Both the position numbers and the translations under genes were made by a program. A stretch of 64,000 nt of DNA, from assembly GCA_004558485.1 (NCBI GenBank), contig SFCS01000005.1, positions 14,400 through 78,399 on the forward strand. The letters are read 5' to 3'. Below the pieces are notes generated by a model. That model had not been told where the DNA came from and did no database searches. It was given only the letters and a program-made list of their open reading frames with translations. Shown here piece by piece: positions 1-8,552 of the stretch (its first letter is position 1; each line of letters opens with the position of its first letter). Origin of the DNA: Ruminococcus sp. (lineage in GTDB: Bacteria; Bacillota; Clostridia; Oscillospirales; Acutalibacteraceae).

Positions 1-689
1 TGCAGCAGCGCGTCATAAACAAACATTCCCAAAAGACTCACCGCTCCCGTTATAGCAAATAGGATGGCAGCGGCAACATAGTTGCGGCTGCTGATAAGGT
101 TGCCGCCGATGACCGACGACACCACGGACGGGATGCGCGCAATAAGCGAAATGACCAAAAATTGCGACAGTCGCATCCGCGTCAGTCCGACAAAATAAGT
201 TAAAAGATCCTTCGGTGTGCCGGGGATAAAAAACAGGATGAACACCATGCGATCCAGCTTTTTCTCACTGTTGATGAAACGCAGCCCATCGATCTTCTCC
301 CGCGGAAAAAACAGCTCCAAAAGGCGCACGCCGAACCGCTTTGTCAGCAGGAACACCGCCGTCGACGCGATGGCAACACCCACCATGCACAGGATCGCCC
401 CCTGCAGCGCGCCGAAGGCATAGCCCATGCCGATCTCGACCACTTCGCCCGGAATCAGCGCGACAATCACCTGCAGGACCTGAATACCGAGCGCCACAAG
501 CCAGCCGGAGACACCGAAGGTGTCGATAAAGCTCTTGAAGTCCTCCGGCGTGCCGCCGACCGCTTTCAGCTTGCGGTACAGCACCCATGTGAGCCACAGG
601 CAAAGGAGCGCCACCAAAATAAGCGACAAAAGCGCGACCGCCTTGCGGCGGCGCTGCGCTTTTTCGGCAGTTGTCAATTCCTTTTTCAC
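1..689 (-). CDS. TVP38/TMEM64 (DedA-like, VTT domain) membrane protein, partial
   Basis: Reading frame on the minus strand that runs off the left edge, so the C-terminus is missing; about 229 codons are visible. A short basic N-terminus (KTVKKELTTAEKAQRRRK follows the upstream GTG) leads into a hydrophobic segment, then a VTT-type core with the motifs LIPGEVVEIGMGYAFG and FFIPGTPKDLLTYFVGLT, the conserved family signature. Such proteins are polytopic inner-membrane proteins, probably lipid scramblase-like by analogy with DedA/TMEM41B; substrate unknown. Two in-frame GTG codons are possible (698 and 689). The second is preferred because GAGGG lies about 6-8 bases upstream. It starts 11 bp after nrdG, so it is probably the last gene of the nrdDG transcript. 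Confidence 0.8.
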   Translation of the reverse strand, partial: MKKELTTAEKAQRRRKAVALLSLILVALLCLWLTWVLYRKLKAVGGTPEDFKSFIDTFGVSGWLVALGIQVLQVIVALIPGEVVEIGMGYAFGALQGAILCMVGVAIASTAVFLLTKRFGVRLLELFFPREKIDGLRFINSEKKLDRMVFILFFIPGTPKDLLTYFVGLTRMRLSQFLVISLIARIPSVVSSVIGGNLISSRNYVAAAILFAITGAVSLLGMFVYDALL

Positions 690-700
690 GGTTTTCACCC

Positions 701-1222
701 TCAGTCGTTCCAGAGCACGATCTCTCCGCTTTTCAGCGTCTTTTTTACATCGATGAGCCTTTGGTTGGACGAGCCGCGAAAGCGCAGCGAAATGTCGTGC
801 AGCGCCTCCACGAACCGCCCGTCCACCAGCACATCCGCAAGCGACAAAAGCGCGTCCGTGACCTCACAGCGGGGATGACTCCCCTCCCTGTGCAGCTCCT
901 CCCAGGTGAACCCCGAAAAGATCCACACGGTCTTTTCGGGATAGGTCTCCCGCACCTTCTTCATGAAGGGCAGCAGCGCCCGCTGGTTTTCCGGCTCCAT
1001 CGGCTCACCGCCGAGCAGCGTCAACCCATTTATATAGGCGGGCTTTAACATATGAAGCAGCGTTTCCTGCGTTTGCTCCGTGAATGGCTCGCCATAGGCA
1101 AAATCCCATGTCTGCGGCTGAAAACAGTTTTCACAGTGATTGGTGCAACCGGAAACAAACAGCGTCACCCGCACGCCCTCACCGTTGGCAATATCACAGT
1201 TTTTTATCTCTCCGTAATGCAT
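701..1222 (-). CDS. nrdG: Anaerobic ribonucleoside-triphosphate reductase activating protein
   Basis: 173-residue radical SAM activase that installs the glycyl radical on NrdD using S-adenosylmethionine and a [4Fe-4S] cluster. The cluster motif is the NrdG-type CxxxCxxC (GCTNHCENC, about residues 25-33), followed by TLLGGEP, the SAM-contacting glycine-rich motif. The Met before HYGEIKN is chosen as start because family members begin there; upstream codons encode no family sequence. nrdD ends 19 bp upstream, so the two are one operon. The reading is unambiguous; only the start is mildly uncertain because the Shine-Dalgarno (GGGGG) is weak. Confidence 0.95.
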   Translation of the reverse strand: MHYGEIKNCDIANGEGVRVTLFVSGCTNHCENCFQPQTWDFAYGEPFTEQTQETLLHMLKPAYINGLTLLGGEPMEPENQRALLPFMKKVRETYPEKTVWIFSGFTWEELHREGSHPRCEVTDALLSLADVLVDGRFVEALHDISLRFRGSSNQRLIDVKKTLKSGEIVLWND

Positions 1223-1241
1223 ATCGCGCCCCCGCACAGTC

Positions 1242-3416
1242 TTACAGGTGCAGCACCCGTTCCTTGATCTCCTGCGTTCTGCCCTGGTTCCAGAACTGCG
1301 TCCCGATATAGCCGCAGGTACGGCGTGCGACATTCATCTTGTCCTGATCGGTGTTGCCGCAGTTGGGGCAGCGCCAAATGAGCTTGCCGTCCTCCTCGAC
1401 GATCTCGATCTCGCCGTCATATCCACATTCTTGGCAATAATCGGACTTTGTATTCAGCTCGGCATAGATAATGTGGTCATAGATAAACTTCATGACCTGC
1501 AGCACCGCCTCCAGGTTCTGCTGCATATTCGGCACCTCCACATAGGAGATTGCGCCGCCGGGCGACAGGTGCTGGAACTGTGCCTCAAAGCGCAGCTTTT
1601 CGAAAGCATCGATCTTCTCGGTCACATGTACATGATAGCTGTTGGTGATATACCCCTTGTCGGTCACACCGGGGATGACGCCGAACCGCTTTTGCAGGCA
1701 CTTGGCAAATTTGTAGGTGGTGGACTCCAGCGGCGTGCCGTAGAGACTGAAATCGATGTTATGCTGCGCCTTCCACTGCTTGCAGGCGGCGTTCATGTGT
1801 TCCATGATCTCCAACGCAAACGGCGTTGCGGTGGGGTCGGTGTGGCTCTTGCCGGTCATATATTTGACACATTCATACAGTCCCGCATAGCCGAGCGAAA
1901 TGGTGGAATACCCGCCGTAGAGCAGCTTGTCGATCGGCTCGCCCTTCTTGAGACGGGCGCAGGCGCCGTATTGCCACAGGATCGGTGCAGCATCGGACAG
2001 CGTACCCTTGAGACGCTCATGACGGCACATCAGCGCGCGATGGCACAGCTCCAGCCGTTCGTCAAAAATCTTCCAGAATTTCTCCACATTGCCGCCGGAG
2101 GACAGCGCCACATCCGGCAGATTGATGGTGACAACGCCCTGGTTAAAGCGGCCGTAGTATTTCGGCTTACCGTTTTCATCCACATACGGCGTCAAAAAGC
2201 TGCGGCAGCCCATGCAGGGATAGCAATGCCCCTCGCCGTTTTTGTCCACCTTCAGCTCCAGCATCTTCTTTTCGCTGATATAATCGGGCACCATGCGCTT
2301 TGCCGTGCACTTTGCCGCAAGGCGCGTCAGATAATAGTACGGCGCATCCTCGGTGATGTTGTCCTCCTCCAGCACATAGATGAGCTTCGGGAACGCCGGC
2401 GTGACCCACACGCCCTTTTCGTTCTTCACGCCCTGATAGCGCTGCAGAAGCGTCTCCTCGATGATGATGGCGAGATCCTTTTTCTCCTGCTCGTTTTTCG
2501 CCTCGTTCAGATACATGAACACGGTGACAAACGGCGCCTGTCCGTTGGTGGTGAGCAGCGTCACGACCTGATACTGGATGGTCTGCACACCGCGGCGAAT
2601 TTCCTCGCGCAAACGGCGCTCCACCAAAATACCGATCTCGTCCTCGGTCATGATCCTGCCGACGGCGTCGTTCTCACTCAGCACATCGCGACGGATCTTC
2701 TCGCGGCTGACCTGCACAAAGGGCGCCAGGTGCGTGAGCGAAATGGACTGACCGCCATACTGGTTGGATGCCACCTGCGCGATGATCTGCGTGGCGATGT
2801 TGCAGGCGGTGGAAAAGCTGTGCGGGCGCTCGATCATCGTTCCCGTGATGACCGTGCCGTTTTGCAGCATATCCTCCAGGTTGACAAGATCGCAGTTATG
2901 CATATGCTGCGCAAAATAGTCCGAGTCGTGGAAATGGATGATGCCCTCGTTGTGCGCCTCCACGATGTCCTGCGGCAGCAGGATGCGGTTGGTGATGTCG
3001 CGGGACACCTCACCCGCCATATAGTCGCGCTGCGTAGAGTTGACGACGGGATTTTTGTTGGAATTCTCCTGCTTTGCCTCCTCGTTGTTGCACTCGATGA
3101 GACTGAGAATTTTGTCGTCGGTGGTGTTGGACTGACGCACCAGCGTGCGGGTATAACGATAGGTGATGTAGGACTTGGCGACCTCGAACGCACCGTGCGC
3201 CATGATCTGATGCTCCACCATGTCCTGCACTTCCTCAACGACCGGCGAGCGGCCGAGCGCCTCGCAGGACAGCACCACGCTTTCCGCAATGCGGTGGATC
3301 TGCGTGGGCGTCATACGCGCGCCCTCCTCCACCGTCTCGTTTGCCTTGGTGATTGCGGCGATGATCTTCGTGATGTCGAATACCGCTTCCGAACCGTTAC
3401 GCTTGATGATCTTCAT
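1242..3416 (-). CDS. nrdD: Anaerobic (class III) ribonucleoside-triphosphate reductase
   Basis: 724-residue catalytic subunit reducing NTPs to dNTPs under anoxia. The N-terminus (MKIIKRNGSEAVFD, residues 1-14) opens an ATP-cone allosteric domain of about 90 residues. The C-terminus carries the zinc site CQECGY...CPNCGN and the glycyl-radical segment RRTCGYIGTQFWNQGR with the radical Gly near residue 702. Full length for the family. The Shine-Dalgarno AGGAGAAGG lies just upstream of the ATG. It is first gene of the nrdDG unit, with a consensus promoter and NrdR-like boxes upstream, so it is probably repressed by NrdR when dATP/ATP is plentiful. Confidence 0.97.
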   Translation of the reverse strand: MKIIKRNGSEAVFDITKIIAAITKANETVEEGARMTPTQIHRIAESVVLSCEALGRSPVVEEVQDMVEHQIMAHGAFEVAKSYITYRYTRTLVRQSNTTDDKILSLIECNNEEAKQENSNKNPVVNSTQRDYMAGEVSRDITNRILLPQDIVEAHNEGIIHFHDSDYFAQHMHNCDLVNLEDMLQNGTVITGTMIERPHSFSTACNIATQIIAQVASNQYGGQSISLTHLAPFVQVSREKIRRDVLSENDAVGRIMTEDEIGILVERRLREEIRRGVQTIQYQVVTLLTTNGQAPFVTVFMYLNEAKNEQEKKDLAIIIEETLLQRYQGVKNEKGVWVTPAFPKLIYVLEEDNITEDAPYYYLTRLAAKCTAKRMVPDYISEKKMLELKVDKNGEGHCYPCMGCRSFLTPYVDENGKPKYYGRFNQGVVTINLPDVALSSGGNVEKFWKIFDERLELCHRALMCRHERLKGTLSDAAPILWQYGACARLKKGEPIDKLLYGGYSTISLGYAGLYECVKYMTGKSHTDPTATPFALEIMEHMNAACKQWKAQHNIDFSLYGTPLESTTYKFAKCLQKRFGVIPGVTDKGYITNSYHVHVTEKIDAFEKLRFEAQFQHLSPGGAISYVEVPNMQQNLEAVLQVMKFIYDHIIYAELNTKSDYCQECGYDGEIEIVEEDGKLIWRCPNCGNTDQDKMNVARRTCGYIGTQFWNQGRTQEIKERVLHL

Positions 3417-3477
3417 GATTTTCCCTTCTCCTCATATATGTAAATTGATTTTTTCGCTCATTTCCGGCACAGTTCTT

Positions 3478-3506
3478 ATTGTAGCACAGACATATACCGC
3501 TGTCAA
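3478..3506 (-). promoter_or_regulatory. Sigma-A promoter of nrdDG
   Basis: On the minus strand TTGACA (3506-3501), a 17-bp spacer and TACAAT (3483-3478). Transcription would start near 3471, giving a leader of about 55 nt before nrdD. Confidence 0.8.
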
Positions 3507-3513
3507 GACGATA

Positions 3514-3560
3514 CCACAAAATATAGTGGTTATTTTGAAGACGACCACCATATACACATT
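3514..3560 (-). promoter_or_regulatory. Putative paired NrdR boxes
   Basis: CCACAAAATATAGTGG at 3514-3529 is an inverted repeat close to the NrdR-box consensus. A degenerate second copy starting CCACCATATA begins exactly 31 bp further (3545), the helical phasing typical of NrdR tandem boxes. Both lie just upstream of the nrdD -35 element. The first box is convincing; the second is weak. Confidence 0.6.
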
Positions 3561-3568
3561 GTATAGAA

Positions 3569-3597
3569 AAACGCCGCCTTTTTTCGAGGCGGCGTTT
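3569..3597 (-). terminator. Rho-independent terminator of pyk
   Basis: GC stem AACGCCGCC/GGCGGCGTT with a 9-base loop, followed on the minus strand by a T-run. It lies just past the pyk stop codon. Confidence 0.8.
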
Positions 3598-3615
3598 CGG
3601 TGTGCGGTCGCGGTC

Positions 3616-5028
3616 TTACACGGTCTCGACCTTGATAATGTTGGTGTTGCCGGATCTACCGTTGGTAATACCGCCGGTAATCACGATACGCTCCCCCTCC
3701 GTCAGCGAGAAGGTCTTTTTCGCCAACTGCAGGGCGGTATAGAACAGCACATCGATGGAGGTATAGCTATCGCACATGACCGGCGTCACACCCCACGACA
3801 GCGCCAGCTTGTGATAGGTCTTTTCGTTCGTCGTCAACCCCAAAATGTCCACGGGAGAGCGGAAGCGGGACACCATGCGGGCGGTCATGCCGGATAGGGT
3901 ACAAACGGCGATTGCTTTGGCGTCGATGTCGATCGCCATGCCGCAGGTCGCATGAGAAATGGCGTCCACCGTGTTGCGGATGCGAAATTCCGCGCGGGCA
4001 AAGCGCTTGGCATAGTGAATGTTCTGCTCGGTGTGTTCCGCGATGCGCGCCATCGTTGCCACCGCCAGCACCGGATATTTGCCCGCGGCGGTCTCTCCGG
4101 ACAGCATGACAGCGCTCGTGCCGTCATACACTGCGTTGGCAACATCGGAAATCTCGGCACGGGTCGGACGCGCATTGTGAATCATGGACTCCAGCATTTC
4201 CGTCGCCGTGATCACCCGCTTGCCGAGCAGGCGACACTTGGTGATGAGGCGCTTCTGAATAGCAGGCAGTCCCTCAAACGGAATTTCCACGCCCATGTCG
4301 CCGCGGCCGATCATGATGCCGTCACACGCCTCGCAGATCTCTTCAATGTTATCGACGCCGGGCTGGTTTTCGATCTTTGCGATGAGGTCCATATTCTTTG
4401 CGCCGTGCTCCGTCAAAAACGCCTGGACATCCAAAAGATCCTGCTTTTGCGACACAAAGGAGCAGGCGATGAAATCCACATCGTTTTCGATGCCGAACAG
4501 CAGATCCGCCTTGTCCTGTTCACTGAGATAGACCTGCTTTAGCACCTTGTTGGGGAAACTCATGCTCTTGCGATCGGACAGCTCGCCGCCGATGCACACG
4601 CGCGTCACGATGTCGTCGCCCCTGACTGCCGTGACCTCAAATTTCAAAAGGCCGTTGTTGAGCAGGATGATGTCCCCCGCCGCCAGCTCCTTCGCAAGTC
4701 CTTTGTAGCTCACGGAAACACGCTGACCGTTCCCCTCCGCGTCGGCGGTGGTGAAGGTGAAGGTGTCGCCCTCATTGAGAAAGATCTTACCGTCCTTGAA
4801 GGTGGAAATGCGATATTCCGGACCTTTGGTGTCGAGCATGATGGCAAGCGGAACACCGCACTCTCTGCGCACCTTCTTGATGAGGTCGATGCGTGCCTTG
4901 TGATCCGCGTGCGTTCCGTGCGAAAAATTCAGCCGCGCCACGTTCATGCCCGCCTCGCACATGGCGACAAGCGTTTTTTCGTCGCTGCACGCCGGGCCGA
5001 TGGTGCAGACAATTTTCGTTTTGCGCAT
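3616..5028 (-). CDS. pyk: Pyruvate kinase
   Basis: 470-residue glycolytic enzyme converting phosphoenolpyruvate and ADP to pyruvate and ATP. The start MRKTKIVCTIGPACSDEKTL and ARLNFSHGTHADH are the classical N-terminal motifs. AKIENQPGVDNIEEI and MIGRGDMGVEI carry the metal and substrate-binding acidic residues, with the lysine of the signature in IAKIE. ATEMLESM precedes the phosphate-binding loop. It has the standard length without the extra C-terminal PEP-utiliser-like domain of some Firmicute enzymes. AAGGAG lies upstream of the ATG. It is monocistronic, with its own promoter and terminator. Confidence 0.97.
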   Translation of the reverse strand: MRKTKIVCTIGPACSDEKTLVAMCEAGMNVARLNFSHGTHADHKARIDLIKKVRRECGVPLAIMLDTKGPEYRISTFKDGKIFLNEGDTFTFTTADAEGNGQRVSVSYKGLAKELAAGDIILLNNGLLKFEVTAVRGDDIVTRVCIGGELSDRKSMSFPNKVLKQVYLSEQDKADLLFGIENDVDFIACSFVSQKQDLLDVQAFLTEHGAKNMDLIAKIENQPGVDNIEEICEACDGIMIGRGDMGVEIPFEGLPAIQKRLITKCRLLGKRVITATEMLESMIHNARPTRAEISDVANAVYDGTSAVMLSGETAAGKYPVLAVATMARIAEHTEQNIHYAKRFARAEFRIRNTVDAISHATCGMAIDIDAKAIAVCTLSGMTARMVSRFRSPVDILGLTTNEKTYHKLALSWGVTPVMCDSYTSIDVLFYTALQLAKKTFSLTEGERIVITGGITNGRSGNTNIIKVETV

Positions 5029-5067
5029 AGGGCAACGCTCCTTACTGAAAAAACTAGAATCAAGTTT

Positions 5068-5096
5068 AGTATAGCATATTCTGTCCGTTTTAGCAA
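5068..5096 (-). promoter_or_regulatory. Promoter of pyk
   Basis: Minus-strand TTGCTA (5096-5091), 17-bp spacer, TATACT (5073-5068), about 40 bp before the pyk start. It nearly abuts the spoIIID terminator. Confidence 0.65.
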
Positions 5097-5102
5097 TAAA
5101 AA

Positions 5103-5139
5103 ATCACGGCACCCCGCAAAAGCTGCGAAATGCCGCGAT
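5103..5139 (-). terminator. Terminator of spoIIID
   Basis: Minus-strand hairpin ATCGCGGCA...TGCCGTGAT followed by a T-rich run, immediately after the spoIIID stop codon. Confidence 0.65.
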
Positions 5140-5141
5140 CT

Positions 5142-5396
5142 TTATTTTTTCACCGTGCGGTATTTCTCCCTCGTGGCAATACCGCCGCGGATGTGGCGCT
5201 GCGCCTTGTTGGTGTTGAGTACCACCCGCACCTGCCCATACAGCTGCGGATTGACCTTCTGCAACCGCTGCGAGACATCCTTATGTACCGTCGATTTGGA
5301 TATATGAAACTGCTTTGCCGCCGCGCGCACGGTCGCGTCGTTTTCAATGATATATTCACCCAGCACAACCGCGCGTTCCTCTACGCCATCCCTCAT
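5142..5396 (-). CDS. spoIIID: Stage III sporulation transcriptional regulator SpoIIID
   Basis: 84-residue mother-cell DNA-binding protein. The helix-turn-helix is AAAKQFHISKSTVHKDVSQRL (about residues 25-45), followed by the conserved NPQLYGQVRVVLNTNKAQRH and RGGIATREKY segments. In Bacillus SpoIIID acts with sigma-E to tune mother-cell genes. Its presence, with yabP and yabQ later in the window, indicates a sporulating lineage. The start ATG has GGAG about 10 bases upstream. A sigma-E-like promoter lies 30-58 bp upstream. Confidence 0.95.
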   Translation of the reverse strand: MRDGVEERAVVLGEYIIENDATVRAAAKQFHISKSTVHKDVSQRLQKVNPQLYGQVRVVLNTNKAQRHIRGGIATREKYRTVKK

Positions 5397-5425
5397 ACGA
5401 TCAACTCCATCCGCTATGCTGTTTC

Positions 5426-5454
5426 ATCCTATGCGGGGAGACGGCGAAATATGA
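5426..5454 (-). promoter_or_regulatory. Sigma-E-like promoter of spoIIID
   Basis: Minus strand TCATATT (5454-5448), exactly 14 bp, CATAGGAT (5433-5426), close to the sigma-E consensus (ATA-type -35; CATAnnAT -10). This fits early mother-cell expression of spoIIID. Confidence 0.6.
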
Positions 5455-5491
5455 TTTTTCATACCGCTTGCCGAAATTTTCCGTCGGGGGC

Positions 5492-5521
5492 TTGTCGGCG
5501 GTGCGGGATATATGGTATACT
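5492..5521 (+). promoter_or_regulatory. Promoter of purB
   Basis: TTGTCG, 18-bp spacer, TATACT, 35 bp before the purB ATG. No purine riboswitch or PurBox is evident in the short leader. Confidence 0.5.
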
Positions 5522-5556
5522 GGATGTGTATATTATAGGAAAAGAGGTCTCCCGTC

Positions 5557-6993
5557 ATGACGGATACACACGACAGCTACATTTCCCCGCTCTCCACACG
5601 CTATGCCTCAAAGGAGATGCAGGCGGTCTTTTCGCAGAATTTCAAATTCCGCACCTGGCGGCGGCTGTGGATCGCGCTGGCGCGAGCGGAGAAAAACCTC
5701 GGGCTTGCCATCACCGACGAACAGATCGCCGAAATGGAGGCGCACCGCGATGACATCAACTATGCCGTCGCCGAGGAACAGGAGCGCCGTGTGCGCCACG
5801 ATGTCATGGCGCATGTCTATGCCTTCGGACAGCAGTGCCCGAAAGCCGAGCCCATCATCCACCTCGGCGCGACAAGCTGCTATGTCGGGGACAACACCGA
5901 CATCGTGATCCTGCGGGAGGCGTCCCGCATCGTTCTCGGCAAGGCGGCGCTGGTCGTGCAGGCGCTGTCGGATTTCGCCGAACGGTATAAGGCGCTGCCC
6001 TGCCTTGCCTACACGCACTTGCAGCCCGCACAGCTCACCACCGTCGGCAAGCGCGCGACGCTGTGGATCAACGAGCTTTTGTATGATATAAAGGCGCTGT
6101 CCTTCGAGCTTGACCGCCTGCAGCTGCTCGGCTCCAAGGGCACGACCGGCACGCAGGCGAGCTTTATGGAGCTTTTCGACGGCGACGAGGAAAAGATCGA
6201 CAAAATGGAGCAGATGATCGCTGCGGAAATGGGCTTTTCCGGCTGTGTGCCGGTGTCGGGGCAGACCTATTCCCGCAAGATCGACTACTATTTCCTGAGC
6301 GCACTTTCCGGCTTTGCCCAGAGCGCCTATAAATTCGCCGGCGATCTGCGCATCCTGCAATCGTTCGAGGAGATCGAAGAGCCGTTTGAAAAAACGCAGA
6401 TCGGCTCCTCCGCCATGCCCTATAAGCGCAACCCGATGCGCTGCGAGCGGATGTGTGCGCTGGCGCGCTATGTGATCGCGGACGCACAGAACCCCGCCAT
6501 GACCGCGCCGATGCAGTGGTTCGAACGCACACTCGACGACAGCGCCAACAAGCGCATCGCCGTTTCGGAGGCGTTTTTGGCGGTGGATGCCATCCTCAAC
6601 ATCTACATGAATGTTGCCGCGGGACTGACGGTGTACGAAAAGGTCATCCGCCGTCGCGTGATGGAAAAGCTGCCGTTCATGGCGACCGAGAATGTTCTCA
6701 TGGAGTCGGTGCGGCGCGGCGGCGACCGTCAGGCGCTGCATGAGGTCATCCGCGTCCACTCCCACGCCGCCGCATGGCGCGTCAAGATGGAGGACGGCAA
6801 GAACGATCTCATCGAACGGCTGGCAAACGATCCCGCCATCCCGCTGACCGAGGAGGAGATCCTCGCGCAGTTTGATCCGCAAAGCTATATCGGCAGAGCG
6901 CCGTCGCAGGTGACCGCCTTCCTCAAAAACACGGTAGCACCCGCCATCGCGCCCTATGCCGACGCCGCATACAAGTCCGAGCTTTCCGTCTGA
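5557..6993 (+). CDS. purB: Adenylosuccinate lyase
   Basis: 478-residue fumarase/aspartase-superfamily enzyme. It cleaves SAICAR to AICAR and adenylosuccinate to AMP, each releasing fumarate, in purine synthesis. The superfamily signature GSSAMPYKRNPMRCER (about residues 284-299) contains the mobile catalytic loop; HLGATSCYVGDN and TTGTQASFM are the other conserved regions. The length is typical of the long clostridial form. AAGAGG precedes the ATG. It stands apart from other purine genes here and is followed by citrate synthase on the same strand, without a terminator between them. Confidence 0.96.
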   Translation: MTDTHDSYISPLSTRYASKEMQAVFSQNFKFRTWRRLWIALARAEKNLGLAITDEQIAEMEAHRDDINYAVAEEQERRVRHDVMAHVYAFGQQCPKAEPIIHLGATSCYVGDNTDIVILREASRIVLGKAALVVQALSDFAERYKALPCLAYTHLQPAQLTTVGKRATLWINELLYDIKALSFELDRLQLLGSKGTTGTQASFMELFDGDEEKIDKMEQMIAAEMGFSGCVPVSGQTYSRKIDYYFLSALSGFAQSAYKFAGDLRILQSFEEIEEPFEKTQIGSSAMPYKRNPMRCERMCALARYVIADAQNPAMTAPMQWFERTLDDSANKRIAVSEAFLAVDAILNIYMNVAAGLTVYEKVIRRRVMEKLPFMATENVLMESVRRGGDRQALHEVIRVHSHAAAWRVKMEDGKNDLIERLANDPAIPLTEEEILAQFDPQSYIGRAPSQVTAFLKNTVAPAIAPYADAAYKSELSV

Positions 6994-7072
6994 AAATTTA
7001 CAGATTTGACACAGGTAGAGACGGGGGATGCGGTATACTGATCTATATACTAGGAAAGGGAAAAGCAGACAC

Positions 7073-8428
7073 ATGAACTATTCGGAGATCACCCCCTACA
7101 TCGAAAAACTGGCACATCTTTCAAATGCCAACAACCACATCCGCCCCGAAATGTACGCCGAGCATCATGTCAACCGTGGGCTGCGGGATATGAACGGCAA
7201 CGGCGTTGTCACGGGACTGACGGAAATTTCCACCATCAACGCAAAAAAGACGCTGGCAAGCGGAGAAGTCGTCCCCTGCCACGGGCAGCTTTTTTATCGC
7301 GGCATCAATGTCTATGACCTGGTGACGGGATTCATCGAGGATGACCGTTTCGGGTTCGAGGAAACAGCCTATCTGCTGCTGTTTTCCGCGCAGCCCGATC
7401 GCGGGGCGCTGGCGGAGTTTCAAAAAACGCTTGCCGACTATCGGTCGCTGCCCACCTCGTTTGTGCGCGACATGATCCTCAAAGCGCCGGGGCGCGATAT
7501 GATGAACATTCTGTCCCGCTGCGTTTTGGCTTTGTATGCCTATGACGAAAATCCCGACGACATTTCCATTCCCAATGTGCTGCGCCAGTGCTTACAGCTC
7601 ATTTCCGTTTTGCCGCTTTTGGCGGTGTACAGCTATCAGTCGTTCCAGCACTATCATCAGGGCAAAAGCCTTTTCATCCATCTGCCGGAAAAAGGGCTTT
7701 CCACAGCGGAAAACCTCCTGCGCATCCTGCGGGAGGACGGAAATTTCACGCACCTTGAGGCGAAGATGCTTGATCTGTGCATGGTGCTGCACGCCGAACA
7801 CGGAGGCGGCAACAACTCCACCTTCACCACCCATGTTGTCACCTCGTCCGGCACGGATACCTATTCCGCGGTCGCGGCGGCGCTCGGATCGCTCAAGGGG
7901 CCGCGTCACGGCGGCGCGAACATCAAGGTCGTGCGCATGTTCGACGACATGAAAAACAGCATCGATATTCACGATGAGGGCGCCATCAAGGATTATCTCG
8001 TGCGTCTTTTGAACCGCGAGGCGTTTGACGGAGCGGGGCTTATCTACGGTATGGGACATGCGGTCTATTCGCTGTCCGACCCGCGCGCGGACATTTTGCG
8101 GGAATGTGCCCGTGATCTGTCGCACGAAAACGGACACGAGGAAGAATTTTTGCTGTATGAAAAAGTCGCGTCGCTCGCCCCCGAGGTCATCGCCGAAAAG
8201 CGGAAGATGTACAAGGGCGTCAGCGCCAATGTCGACTTCTATTCGGGACTTATCTATCGGATGCTCGGACTGCCGTGCGAGCTGTTCACGCCGCTTTTCG
8301 CCGTTTCGCGCATCGTCGGCTGGAGCGCGCACCGCATTGAAGAAATTCAGAACGCAGGCAAAATCATCCGTCCTGCCTATATCGGCGTGAAGCCGACCGG
8401 CAGCTATGTGCCGCTTGCCGAGAGATAA
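7073..8428 (+). CDS. gltA: Citrate synthase (Si type)
   Basis: 451-residue enzyme condensing acetyl-CoA with oxaloacetate to citrate. Active-site histidine motifs are AEHGGGNNSTFTTH (around residue 242) and YGMGHAVY (around 327). The start MNYSEITPYIEKL is chosen because AGGAAAGGG lies about 11 bases upstream; an earlier in-frame Met at 7028 lacks a ribosome site. A TATACT hexamer at 7034-7039 could be a -10, but the nearest TTGACA is 22 bp away. The N-terminal extension before the redox-like loop (LFYRGINVYDL) is usual for clostridial members. It probably feeds glutamate synthesis in a partial TCA pathway. Confidence 0.93.
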   Translation: MNYSEITPYIEKLAHLSNANNHIRPEMYAEHHVNRGLRDMNGNGVVTGLTEISTINAKKTLASGEVVPCHGQLFYRGINVYDLVTGFIEDDRFGFEETAYLLLFSAQPDRGALAEFQKTLADYRSLPTSFVRDMILKAPGRDMMNILSRCVLALYAYDENPDDISIPNVLRQCLQLISVLPLLAVYSYQSFQHYHQGKSLFIHLPEKGLSTAENLLRILREDGNFTHLEAKMLDLCMVLHAEHGGGNNSTFTTHVVTSSGTDTYSAVAAALGSLKGPRHGGANIKVVRMFDDMKNSIDIHDEGAIKDYLVRLLNREAFDGAGLIYGMGHAVYSLSDPRADILRECARDLSHENGHEEEFLLYEKVASLAPEVIAEKRKMYKGVSANVDFYSGLIYRMLGLPCELFTPLFAVSRIVGWSAHRIEEIQNAGKIIRPAYIGVKPTGSYVPLAER

Positions 8429-8449
8429 CAATCCGTTAGTGGGAACCGC

Positions 8450-8484
8450 AACGCAGGAAGCAAATCGCTTCCTGCGTTTGTTTT
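8450..8484 (+). terminator. Terminator after citrate synthase
   Basis: Perfect 12-bp stem AACGCAGGAAGC/GCTTCCTGCGTT with a 5-base loop, followed by TGTTTT. Confidence 0.9.
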
Positions 8485-8513
8485 ATAAAGCACCCATCCC
8501 CTACACCCCGCAT

Positions 8514-8535
8514 ATAGTAGCATAGATACTACTAT
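8514..8535 (+). promoter_or_regulatory. Inverted repeat, candidate metal-regulator operator of feoAB
   Basis: ATAGTAG-8 bp-CTACTAT perfect inverted repeat. It overlaps a possible -10 (TATAGT at 8513-8518) and ends 17 bp before feoA. The position suits a Fur- or DtxR-family repressor, but the sequence does not clearly match either consensus. Confidence 0.4.
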
Positions 8536-8552
8536 CGGAAGGGCTGGACATC

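Noticed and set aside
1248..3443. A 731-codon open frame opposite nrdD
   Set aside because: It is antisense to a complete, motif-rich nrdD. GC-rich codon usage keeps the complementary frame open and its protein has no recognisable motif.
5522..5556. Purine riboswitch or PurR box before purB
   Set aside because: The leader from the predicted start to the ATG is under 35 nt, and no aptamer-like conserved bases are present.
7006..7039. TTGACA...TATACT as promoter of citrate synthase
   Set aside because: The spacer is 22 bp, too long for a standard sigma-A promoter; transcription may come from purB.
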